A stretch of 38,248 bases of DNA from Methanomicrobiales archaeon (GTDB taxonomy: Archaea > Halobacteriota > Methanomicrobia > Methanomicrobiales > Methanospirillaceae), in the NCBI GenBank assembly GCA_025350045.1, contig JANXYM010000091.1, positions 1 through 38,248 of the forward strand, given 5' to 3'. Under the pieces are notes generated by a model that ran no database searches, was not told where the DNA came from, and saw only the letters and a program-made list of their open reading frames with translations. A program made the translations under genes and the position numbers. Within the stretch, counting starts at the first letter, position 1. Each line of letters begins with the position of its first letter. Below are positions 31,784 through 38,248 of this stretch, piece by piece.

Positions 31784-33017
31784 GGTTCACCCGCTCTACG
31801 ATTATGTCAGTATTTCCATCATAAAACCGGATTTTCATCCGATCGTCCCGGGTAATCCCGCCAACACTTTTTACAATCAGGCCATCCTTCTCTGCCACGC
31901 AATAACCCCGGGCAAGGACCGCGAGCGGGCTCCGGCTTTCAAGGGCGGTTCTTAACTCCGCAAGCAGCAGGTGCTCGCGTTCAATCCGGGTTGTGCAGGC
32001 CCGCCCGAGCCGGTCGGCAAGATCCGCTGTGGTGGTCTTCCGCTCTTCGATCCTGTGTACAAACCGCTGGGGGCGCAACCGGTCACGCATGCCGGTCTGT
32101 TCTTCCCGGGCCCATGCAATCCGCCCCTGCAATGATGCAGTCAACAGGGACTTGAGCTCGTGAATCTGAAGGAGAAGGACCGCACGATCGGGTACTACCA
32201 GTTCCGCAGCAGCTGATGGTGTAGGTGCCCGCAGGTCAGCGGCGAGATCGGCTAACGTCACATCCACTTCATGGCCAATCGCACTGACCACCGGTACCGG
32301 GCAGGCAGCAATGGCCCGCACCACATCCGGGTGGTTGAATGCGAAGAGATCTTCAAAGCTGCCGCCACCCCGGGCAACGATGACGACATCCACGCATCCT
32401 CCGAGACGTCGTATTGCCTGCGCAATCTCACCATGGGCCGTTTCTCCCTGCACCGCAGTGGGGGAGATGATGATCTCCACCGGGTAACGCCGGGTTATGA
32501 CCGTAACGATATCATGGATGACTGCCCCGGTCTCTGACGTAACAACCCCCACTTTTTCCGGGAATACCGGCAGGGGGCGCTTCTTCTCGGAAGCAAAGCA
32601 GCCCTCTGCCGCCAGCTCCCGTTTCCATTGCTCCACGAGCAGGTACTTCTCGCCAAGACCCGCTTTTTTCATCTCTTTTACCTGCAGCTGGTACGACCCA
32701 TGCGGTGCATACAGCCTGACGGTGCCCGAGACTATCACCTCCATGCCCTCAGCGGGACTGAAGGCAAGGCGTTCGGCATCCGAGCGCCACATCACGCATT
32801 TGATCACCGCTGTAGTGCCGTTCCCTCCTTTTTCTGAGAGGGAAAAGTAGCGGTGGCCCCGCGAATGATGGGTGTAATTGGTCACTTCGCCTTTTACCCA
32901 GACTCCCTGCAGGCGCCCATCGTCAAGGAGCTCTTCGATGATGACCGAGAGCTCCGACACCTGCAGGGGTGTGGTTTTCCCGCCGGGAGATTCCTCGGGC
33001 TTGTTGAACCAGTCCAT
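31767..33017 (-). CDS. xseA: Exodeoxyribonuclease VII large subunit
   Basis: A 416-aa XseA from the ATG at 33017 (a TTG two codons earlier is less likely). The N-terminal OB fold (about 15-110: LQGVWVKGEVTNYTHHSRGHRYFSL region) binds single-stranded DNA. The catalytic domain shows GVVTSETGAVIHDI, then VDVVIVARGGGSFEDLFAFN and VSAIGHEVDVTLADLAADLRAPTPSAAAEL, with the family's conserved GGGS, D-LWxF-like and HExD residues. A coiled-coil-rich C-terminal part follows and overlaps the small subunit gene. Exonuclease VII is mainly bacterial; its presence in methanogens suggests old transfer. It is divergent from the TIM-barrel gene, 42 nt apart. Confidence 0.95.
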   Translation of the reverse strand: MDWFNKPEESPGGKTTPLQVSELSVIIEELLDDGRLQGVWVKGEVTNYTHHSRGHRYFSLSEKGGNGTTAVIKCVMWRSDAERLAFSPAEGMEVIVSGTVRLYAPHGSYQLQVKEMKKAGLGEKYLLVEQWKRELAAEGCFASEKKRPLPVFPEKVGVVTSETGAVIHDIVTVITRRYPVEIIISPTAVQGETAHGEIAQAIRRLGGCVDVVIVARGGGSFEDLFAFNHPDVVRAIAACPVPVVSAIGHEVDVTLADLAADLRAPTPSAAAELVVPDRAVLLLQIHELKSLLTASLQGRIAWAREEQTGMRDRLRPQRFVHRIEERKTTTADLADRLGRACTTRIEREHLLLAELRTALESRSPLAVLARGYCVAEKDGLIVKSVGGITRDDRMKIRFYDGNTDIIVERVNHERDL

Positions 33018-33059
33018 CAACAACTATTAGGCAAAAACCGCATATCAATTAGTACTACC

Positions 33060-33881
33060 ATGGTTTCGTTCTCCGTTGCAAGCATGTTCTTTCACGAGTA
33101 CACTACGCAGGAGATATTTTCATTTGTCCCCCGTACGGGTCTGAACGCCATGGAGTTCTGGTTAGAGACCCCGCATTTCTGGCTCCGGAATCTTCCCGTG
33201 GATGAGGTACTCGCATGCAGGATGGCCCATCCTGAGTTTGCAATATTCACTGTTCACTCCCCTATCCTTGACCTGAACCCCTGCTCGATCAACCCTGAAG
33301 TGGCTGACATATCCCTGGAGTATGCCGTCAGATCTTTACGGATTGCCGAACAACTTGGTGCCACAGTACTTACGGTCCATCCCGGCAGGCGCACGGCAAA
33401 ACGGCCCCCCAGTGACGCGGATTTAGTCCGCTTCGATCATTATCTTTCCGTACTGCGCAAAGCCGCAAAAGGAAGTCCTGTCAGGATAGGTATGGAGAAT
33501 ATGGAACCAATCGTCAACTCGCTGCTCTGTACCCCGGAGCGGATGCGCAGTCTTCTGGATGATGAACCCTGGCTGTTCTTTACGCTTGACGTTGCGCATG
33601 CATGCTCAAAATCAGAACACGAGGTGACCCGGTATATCGATCTCTGCCATGACCGGCTGATTAATGTGCATATCAGCCGGTTCGATCACGGGAAGGCGCA
33701 TTTCTCTCTTGATCGCCATGCCTCCATGGCACGGGTCATGGGGTGTCTGAAAGATTTCCGGTATGACGGGTGTCTCACGCTGGAGATTGAGGATCTGAAT
33801 TTTGAGCGCCCGTTATCCGCAGATGAAAAGATTGCGGTACTTGCCCGGGATTGCGCATTTATGCAGGAATGTATGGAATAA
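33060..33881 (+). CDS. TIM-barrel protein, xylose isomerase/AP endonuclease 2-like
   Basis: The start is the ATG at 33060; the upstream extension of the frame overlaps xseA and is rejected. The 273-aa product follows the strand order of the AP_endonuc_2/xylose isomerase-like barrel: FTVHSPILDL, TVLTVHPGR, RIGMENME, FTLDVAHAC, INVHISRFDHG and CLTLEIED, with metal-binding His, Glu and Asp residues at the strand ends. Members include endonuclease IV, sugar isomerases and epimerases. The residues do not match endonuclease IV closely, so I prefer a sugar-type enzyme of unknown substrate. It may share a promoter region with the divergent xseA. Confidence 0.85.
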   Translation: MVSFSVASMFFHEYTTQEIFSFVPRTGLNAMEFWLETPHFWLRNLPVDEVLACRMAHPEFAIFTVHSPILDLNPCSINPEVADISLEYAVRSLRIAEQLGATVLTVHPGRRTAKRPPSDADLVRFDHYLSVLRKAAKGSPVRIGMENMEPIVNSLLCTPERMRSLLDDEPWLFFTLDVAHACSKSEHEVTRYIDLCHDRLINVHISRFDHGKAHFSLDRHASMARVMGCLKDFRYDGCLTLEIEDLNFERPLSADEKIAVLARDCAFMQECME

Positions 33882-33975
33882 GCGCTGGCTTTATAAAATT
33901 CACCCCCGAATATAGTAGTGAAATTTCGTTTATGAATGGGCAAATGCTGCGTGCAACCGCACGATGTGAAATACA

Positions 33976-35256
33976 ATGATCCAGGACGCTTTGGAGATCC
34001 TGCTCTTTATTCTCTGCATCCTCCTGTCCGCATTTTTTTCCAGTGCGGAAGTTGCACTCGTATCGATTCACCGGGCAAAAGTCCGGACTTTGATCAATGA
34101 AGGAAAACCCGGATCAAAGGCTGTTGCTGCTCTCAAGGAGTCCCCGGAACACCTCCTGATCACGATTCTTATCGGCAATACCTTTGTTAATATTGCTGCC
34201 GGCTCAATCGCGACTGCGGTTGCCATCCAGATGTTTGGTGACCTTGGTGTCGGCATTGCCACCGGTTTTGTGGTGATCGTGCTGCTCGTCTTTGGCGAGA
34301 TTGGTCCCAAGATCTATGCAGCCCGGGCATCGGACTCCTTTGCTCTCACCGTGGCACCCATCATCCTCTTCCTCTCCCGTCTCCTTAGCCCGGTAATCTG
34401 GGTTGTCGAACGAGTCAGCCCATCCCTGGGTATCGGTAAGGAGCTTGGAGAGCCGGTTGTTACGGAAGAGGAGATCAAGGAATGGATCGATGTGGGTAAG
34501 GAAGAGGGCACCATAGAGCAGGGCGAACAGGACATGCTTTACTCGGTGCTCGAGTTCGCCGATACCACGGCCCGGGAGATCATGACGCCCCGGGTCAATG
34601 TCATTCTCATGGAAGATACGGTGAGCTTTGAAGAAGCGATACAGATCTTCAATGATACCGGGTTCTCGCGCATCCCCGTCTACCATGAACATATCGATAA
34701 TATTACGGGTATCTTAAACGTAAAGGATGTCTTTTCTGCCATGGTTTCGCGGCGTAAAGACTCCGCGATAAAAGAGGTGATGTACGACCCGATGTTCGTA
34801 CCCGAGACCCAGAAGATCGATGACCTGTTAAAGGAACTGCAGGTGCACCGGGTGCAGATGGCCGTAGTCATCGATGAGTACAGCAGTTTTGTCGGAATCG
34901 TAACGGTCGAGGATATATTAGAAGAACTTGTCGGAGATATTATGGATGAGTTCGACAAGGAAGAACCCGAAGTACAGGAGCTTGCACCCGGGGTCTATGT
35001 GGTCGATGCCCAGATGTGGGTTGAGGATATCAACGATAAGATGGGACTTACGCTCCCGACCGATGAATCCTACGAGACCATAGGGGGACTTATCATCGAC
35101 CGGCTCGGGCATCTCCCGCAGCACCCTGGTGAGAAAGCGGAGATTGCGATTGGTAATGGCGTTACTCTCGTGGTCATGCAGATGCACGGGCGCAGGATCG
35201 TGAAAGTGAAGATCGTGGTCCATCCCGAAACTGAGGTTGCACATCGGAGCGAGTAA
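33976..35256 (+). CDS. CNNM/CorC-type membrane protein with CBS domains
   Basis: A 426-aa protein of the DUF21-CBS-CorC_HlyC family, often annotated as hemolysin-related, now linked to magnesium or cobalt transport. The N-terminal DUF21 domain (about 1-180) has four membrane segments, starting LLFILCILLSAFFSSAEVAL and including LIGNTFVNIAAGS. Two CBS motifs (about 200-325) follow (REIMTPRVNVILMEDT…RIPVYHEHIDNITGILNVKDVF), then a CorC_HlyC domain (about 340-420) with YETIGGLIIDRLGHLPQ. It is full length. A PurN gene follows about 38 nt later on the same strand. Confidence 0.94.
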   Translation: MIQDALEILLFILCILLSAFFSSAEVALVSIHRAKVRTLINEGKPGSKAVAALKESPEHLLITILIGNTFVNIAAGSIATAVAIQMFGDLGVGIATGFVVIVLLVFGEIGPKIYAARASDSFALTVAPIILFLSRLLSPVIWVVERVSPSLGIGKELGEPVVTEEEIKEWIDVGKEEGTIEQGEQDMLYSVLEFADTTAREIMTPRVNVILMEDTVSFEEAIQIFNDTGFSRIPVYHEHIDNITGILNVKDVFSAMVSRRKDSAIKEVMYDPMFVPETQKIDDLLKELQVHRVQMAVVIDEYSSFVGIVTVEDILEELVGDIMDEFDKEEPEVQELAPGVYVVDAQMWVEDINDKMGLTLPTDESYETIGGLIIDRLGHLPQHPGEKAEIAIGNGVTLVVMQMHGRRIVKVKIVVHPETEVAHRSE

Positions 35257-35294
35257 TCCGGGTGCAAAGTATCCCAAAGCTGAGGAAGAACAAG

Positions 35295-35897
35295 ATGAAA
35301 CGTATTGCCGTGGTTGCATCGGGCAGGGGTTCAAATTTCCAGGCGATTATCGATGCCATCCGTGATGGGAAGGTGCCCGCTGAATGCATAGCGCTGATCA
35401 CGGACAACCCCAAAGCGTATGCGATTGATCGGGCGCGAAGAGCGAAGATACCGTGCAGTATTGTCGATTATGCCACGTTTCCCTCACGCGAAGTCTATGA
35501 GCGCGCCCTCCTCGCCTCTATGCACGAAGCAGATGCGGACCTCTTTGTCCTGGCGGGCTACATGCGCATCCTCGGCGCATCAATCGTACGGGCGTTTCCG
35601 GGAAAGATGATCAATATTCATCCTGCTCTCCTCCCCAGTTTTACCGGTCTCCATGCCCAGCGGCAGGCCGTGCAGCATGGCGTAAAGGTGGCTGGCTGTA
35701 CCGTGCATTTTGTCGACGAAAGCCTTGACGGAGGGCCCATCATTCTCCAGAAATGCGTACCGGTACTGGGTGCTGATGATGAAGATGCGCTGGCAGAACG
35801 AATCCTTGAACAGGAGCATATCGTGTTCCCGGAGGCGATCCGCTTATTCTGCGAGGACCGTCTGGTGATTGAGGGGCGAAAGGTCCGGATCCTTTGA
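35295..35897 (+). CDS. purN: Phosphoribosylglycinamide formyltransferase (PurN)
   Basis: PurN transfers a formyl group from 10-formyl-tetrahydrofolate to glycinamide ribonucleotide, the third step of purine synthesis. The 200-aa product from the ATG at 35295 (GAGGAAG upstream; a GTG at 35262 is less likely) shows the substrate loop ASGRGSNFQAI, the catalytic strand MINIHPALLPSF with the Asn and His of the active site, and HFVDESLDGGPIILQ with the catalytic Asp. The length is normal. It is probably co-transcribed with the CorC-type gene, though unrelated. Confidence 0.95.
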   Translation: MKRIAVVASGRGSNFQAIIDAIRDGKVPAECIALITDNPKAYAIDRARRAKIPCSIVDYATFPSREVYERALLASMHEADADLFVLAGYMRILGASIVRAFPGKMINIHPALLPSFTGLHAQRQAVQHGVKVAGCTVHFVDESLDGGPIILQKCVPVLGADDEDALAERILEQEHIVFPEAIRLFCEDRLVIEGRKVRIL

Positions 35898-36207
35898 AGT
35901 TTCAAAAGATGATTTCAAAAAAACAAGATTCTCCAGAATTCGGTAAAATTCGATTTTCCCGTGCTTTTATCGAATTTCCAAAACAACAGGGGGGTGACCC
36001 CCCCCTAGAGGAGCACCCCTTAAACCTCCGATTTTTTGGAGTTTCAAAGTGCCGTCACCTGCATAATGTGCAAAGAGTTCCCTGTTGAGAGGACCTATTT
36101 CTCCTGATAATTTCACCAGACTCCTTTTTCCGGCCCTGCACGCGCAGCGCGACTATTTTATCTGGTACGCTGATAGTATTGCACAACCGGGAGCCGGTGA
36201 CGAGGCA
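35898..36207. other. Gap with direct and inverted repeats
   Basis: These 310 bases lie between purN and the RNase P component gene. Near-identical copies of TTGAAGTTTCAAAA / TTGGAGTTTCAAAG lie at about 35896 and 36037. Between them are an imperfect inverted repeat (about 35938-35979, AATTCG…CGAATT) and a palindrome of six G, TGA and C-run (about 35991-36006). The second half is an open frame fused to Rnp4, but the family start is at 36208. No separate gene is seen. The GTGACCCCCC spot resembles the middle of the repeat at 28456, though weakly. Confidence 0.45.
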
Positions 36208-36537
36208 ATGAAAGAGCGATCCAAAAATCCACTGACCAAACAGATCGCACGGGAGCGTATTGAAGTTCTGTTCGAACAGGCACGGCTCGCATTTGCAGAG
36301 TCTCCGGATTTAAGTAACCGTTATGTAGAACTCGCGCGCAGAATTGCGATGCGCCAGCGGATCCGGATCCCGCAGGAATTGCGCCGCCAGTACTGCCATA
36401 ACTGCAATGCCTACCTCGTACCGGGAAGCAATATGCGGGTGCGGGTGCACCGCGGCAATGTCGTGGTCACCTGTGGCTCCTGCAATAAACATACACGATA
36501 TCTTGTGGTGAAACCCCATGTCGGAAGAAGCGAATAA
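36208..36537 (+). CDS. rnp4: Ribonuclease P protein component 4 (Rpp21/Rnp4)
   Basis: An archaeal RNase P protein that helps trim the 5' end of precursor tRNA. From the ATG at 36208 it has 109 aa, the usual size, with a helical N-terminal half (KQIARERIEVLFEQARLAFA…YVELARRIAMRQRI) and a zinc ribbon with C63xxC66 and C89xxC92 (YCHNCNAYL…VTCGSCNKH). The longer upstream frame is not part of the family. It overlaps the next gene by 20 bases, so the two are translated together. Confidence 0.94.
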   Translation: MKERSKNPLTKQIARERIEVLFEQARLAFAESPDLSNRYVELARRIAMRQRIRIPQELRRQYCHNCNAYLVPGSNMRVRVHRGNVVVTCGSCNKHTRYLVVKPHVGRSE

Positions 36538-36769
36538 ACTGATGCAGGAATTAAAGCCAACCGTCTGGATTGGCAAACAGGGCTGTACCGAGACCATGAT
36601 CGAAGAGATCGTTGCCCAGCTCAAGAACCGGAAGATGATCAAGGTCAAATGGCTCCAGTCCGTGGAAGTCGATCCCGAAGCAATCGCCCTGCAGGCGCGT
36701 GCGAAACTGGTAGAAACCCGGGGACGGACGATGGTGCTGGCAGACAAAAAGATGAACATAAAAAAATAA
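36518..36769 (+). CDS. YhbY/CRS1 (CRM) RNA-binding protein
   Basis: An 83-aa single CRM-domain protein: VWIGKQGCTETMIEEIVAQLKNRKMIKVKW includes the GxxG-type loop and the helix-strand pattern of YhbY, a ribosome-assembly-associated RNA binder. It is a normal length. It starts inside the last 20 bases of rnp4 and belongs to the same transcript. Its pairing with Rnp4 and S19e is conserved in euryarchaea as far as I recall. Confidence 0.92.
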   Translation: MSEEANKLMQELKPTVWIGKQGCTETMIEEIVAQLKNRKMIKVKWLQSVEVDPEAIALQARAKLVETRGRTMVLADKKMNIKK

Positions 36770-36815
36770 ATCCGCTTTTTCTTCGATTATTCTGGCATTT
36801 TCGCCACTTCGGAAA

Positions 36816-36824
36816 TGTATAAAA
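36816..36824 (+). promoter_or_regulatory. TATA box of the S19e operon
   Basis: TGTATAAAA lies about 60 nt before the S19e ATG. A transcript starting near 36845 would have a leader of about 35-40 nt with the GAGGT ribosome-binding site at about 36869-36873. Confidence 0.6.
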
Positions 36825-36881
36825 CCCTTCTCCGCAAATAAGTAAAGACTGTTATTAAAAAATCAACAGTGAGGTCTCTAG

Positions 36882-37472
36882 ATGACAACAGTATACGATG
36901 TCCCCGCCGACCATATTATTCGCAGGGTCGCTGAGGAGCTCAAGAAGCGGAAGGAAATAGTACCGCCTGAATGGGCTGCTTTTGCAAAGACCGGGGTACA
37001 CAAGGAAATGCCGCCCGAGGATCCCGACTGGTGGTTCACCCGGGCAGCAGCAGTGTTGAGACGCGTCTATGTCGACGGCCCCCTGGGTGTCGAGAGGATG
37101 CGAAGCTTTTACGGTGGCAAGAAGAACCGTGGATCACGCCCGAATGCATTCCGCAAGGGCAGTGGATCAATCCTGAGAAAGTCTCTCCAGCAGCTGGAAG
37201 CAGCAGGCCTGATCATCCACGACAAGACCGGCCGTAAAGTATCCCCCGCCGGGATGTCATTTCTGGACAATCTGTCGCAGGAAGTAAAGATTACCCCGCC
37301 AGCACCGGTGCCAAAGCGTGTCGTGCCGGTAGTCGAGGAGCCCAAGAAGGCAGATGCCAAGAAGGGTGACAAGAAGGCAAAGGGTACTGCAGCAGAAGGC
37401 GCAGACGGTGCAAAGCCAGAGAAAAAAGCACCCAAAGCCAAGAAAGCAGATAAAGCAGAAGCCCCCAAGTGA
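36882..37472 (+). CDS. rps19e: 30S ribosomal protein S19e with basic C-terminal extension
   Basis: Archaeal/eukaryotic-type ribosomal protein S19e of the small subunit. The family domain covers about 1-142: TVYDVPADHIIRRVAEEL, DPDWWFTRAAAVLRRVYVDG, GVERMRSFYGGKKNRGSRP and ILRKSLQQLEAAGLI. The remaining 55 residues are almost only Lys, Ala, Glu, Pro and Gly, a disordered extension beyond the usual length of about 150 aa. It is preceded by a TATA box and a GAGGT site and followed 9 nt later by the PDCD5-family gene. Confidence 0.96.
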   Translation: MTTVYDVPADHIIRRVAEELKKRKEIVPPEWAAFAKTGVHKEMPPEDPDWWFTRAAAVLRRVYVDGPLGVERMRSFYGGKKNRGSRPNAFRKGSGSILRKSLQQLEAAGLIIHDKTGRKVSPAGMSFLDNLSQEVKITPPAPVPKRVVPVVEEPKKADAKKGDKKAKGTAAEGADGAKPEKKAPKAKKADKAEAPK

Positions 37473-37481
37473 GGTTTGATC

Positions 37482-37820
37482 ATGGGAGACGACGAACTGA
37501 GTGAACTTCGCAAACGGCGAATGGCGCAAATGCAGCAGCAGGCTGGCGATCAGCAGGGTATGCAGGAAGAGCTAGAACGCCAGCAGAAACAGAAGTCTCA
37601 GATACAGATGCTCCTCATGCAGGTTCTCGAGACAGATGCCCGGGAACGATTAAACACCATCAAGCTGACCAAGCCGGAGTTTGTCGCTTCGGTTGAACAG
37701 CAGCTGGTATCTCTCGCCCAGAGCGGGAGACTCAAGAACAAGATCACGGACGCGCAGCTCAAAGAACTGCTCAGGCAGCTTGCGCCGGCGCGGCGTGATT
37801 ACTCAATCACACGAAGATGA
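37482..37820 (+). CDS. PDCD5-family DNA-binding protein
   Basis: A 112-aa member of the PDCD5/TFAR19 family, found in all archaea and eukaryotes, thought to bind DNA or chaperonin. The start is the ATG at 37482, with GAGGT 6 nt upstream. The N-terminal helix is Gln-rich (MAQMQQQAGDQQGMQEELER), followed by the conserved helical bundle (LETDARERLNTIKLTKPEF, and LVSLAQSGRLKNKITDAQLK). Its stop codon overlaps the start of the next gene (ATGA). Confidence 0.93.
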   Translation: MGDDELSELRKRRMAQMQQQAGDQQGMQEELERQQKQKSQIQMLLMQVLETDARERLNTIKLTKPEFVASVEQQLVSLAQSGRLKNKITDAQLKELLRQLAPARRDYSITRR

Positions 37821-38248
37821 AAGCCGGCGTGCTCTACAGCGGCGGAAAGGACAGTTCCCTTGCAGCAATAATGCTGGGTACGTATTATGAGGTCGAACTC
37901 AATACGTTCGTGCTCGACCCGACCCGCCAGATCCCATCGCTGGAGGCTGCAGCACAGTCACTGGGCTTTCCTTTGATAAAACGTGTGTTTCGTGAAGGAC
38001 TGAAAGACGAGATGGTGGACCAGGTTGTGTCATGCGGGTACCCGAATGACGCGATCAACCGGATTCACCATCTCGCGGTCGAAACCCTCAGCAGGGAGTA
38101 CAAAGTCGTCGGTGACGGTACACGGTTCAATGACCGTGTCCCGATGCTGACCCGTGCTGAGGTACAAAGCCTTGGAAACCGGACCGGGTGTTCGTATGTG
38201 CGACCCCTGTTAGGCTTTGTCAAGGCGGAAGTCGATCGTCTGGTGGAC
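37817..38248 (+). CDS. PP-loop ATP-pyrophosphatase-like protein (partial, cut by window end)
   Basis: The first 144 codons of a protein cut by the right edge. It begins MKAGVLYSGGKDSSLAA, with the PP-loop SGGKDSS that binds ATP in enzymes adenylating a substrate (tRNA thiolation, NAD or diphthamide synthesis). The following VVGDGTRFNDRVPMLTRAE and RPLLGFVKAEVD fit the archaeal COG1365-type PP-loop family; the substrate is unknown. Its ATG overlaps the PDCD5 stop as ATGA, which indicates translational coupling in the S19e operon. Confidence 0.88.
   Translation, partial: MKAGVLYSGGKDSSLAAIMLGTYYEVELNTFVLDPTRQIPSLEAAAQSLGFPLIKRVFREGLKDEMVDQVVSCGYPNDAINRIHHLAVETLSREYKVVGDGTRFNDRVPMLTRAEVQSLGNRTGCSYVRPLLGFVKAEVDRLVD

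Noticed and set aside
32853-33059. N-terminal extension of the TIM-barrel protein
   Set aside because: It overlaps xseA on the other strand and has no similarity to the barrel family; the family start is at 33060.
35896-36051. Third copy of the dispersed repeat between purN and rnp4
   Set aside because: Only a GTGACCCCC spot and AGCACCCCTT resemble the other copies; the end blocks are missing.
36085-36207. N-terminal extension of Rnp4
   Set aside because: The family length and the coding pattern begin at the ATG at 36208.
1-38248. tRNA, rRNA and CRISPR arrays
   Set aside because: I found no T-arm-like GGTTCGAATCC pattern with a matching cloverleaf, no rRNA segment and no regularly spaced direct repeats.

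Overview
The window is a gene-dense stretch of archaeal chromosome, most likely from a methanogen of the order Methanomicrobiales (Methanoregula-like). The archaeal markers are ribosomal protein S19e, RNase P component 4, PDCD5-family DNA-binding protein, SUI1/aIF1, DUF371, an HVO_0476-type zinc protein and an archaeal-type GspE ATPase with two TadC-like membrane proteins. TATA-like boxes about 20-40 nt upstream of starts, often with almost no leader, point the same way. The genus is an inference from gene content and style. I saw no rRNA, tRNA, CRISPR array or intact insertion sequence.

Layout. 0-8 kb is loosely packed: a type I DNA methyltransferase subunit, a long empty gap, a lipoprotein, small membrane proteins, a membrane-anchored TPR-like protein, a flavin-binding protein and a CheY-like regulator, separated by GC-rich non-coding DNA with inverted repeats. 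8-11 kb holds another lipoprotein, small proteins of unknown function, a DUF4013 membrane protein and hisI. From 11 to 24.3 kb most genes fit one theme: a prepilin peptidase, a soluble V4R-Cache-V4R sensor followed by a receiver-PAS regulator, a MinD-like ATPase, three roadblock-type proteins, proteins with a DUF4388/PATAN-like domain, and a secretion/pilus ATPase followed by two TadC-like proteins. 24.6-36 kb is mainly housekeeping: aIF1, cobyric acid synthase, a sugar-phosphate nucleotidylyltransferase, a CBS-ParB fusion, a membrane FKBP-like protein, a thioredoxin-like protein, exonuclease VII, a TIM-barrel protein, a CorC-type transporter-like protein and PurN. 36.2-38.2 kb is an archaeal information-processing cluster: Rnp4, YhbY-like, S19e, PDCD5, and a PP-loop ATPase cut by the window edge.

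The most interesting part is 15.9-24.3 kb. The pilus/secretion motor genes (ATPase, TadC, TadC; overlapping or 1 nt apart) lie next to two divergent groups of roadblock and DUF4388-like genes plus a MinD homologue. In bacteria, MinD/ParA and roadblock (MglB-type) proteins position and polarise motility machines. I infer that this is an archaeal type IV pilus-like machine with its own placement or control module. No pilin and no Ras-like GTPase (MglA) is visible in the window.

The non-coding DNA also carries structure: a nested inverted-repeat element at 3937-4124, a degenerate dispersed repeat with copies at 24304-24519 and 28456-28619, and a long imperfect hairpin at 2066-2125.
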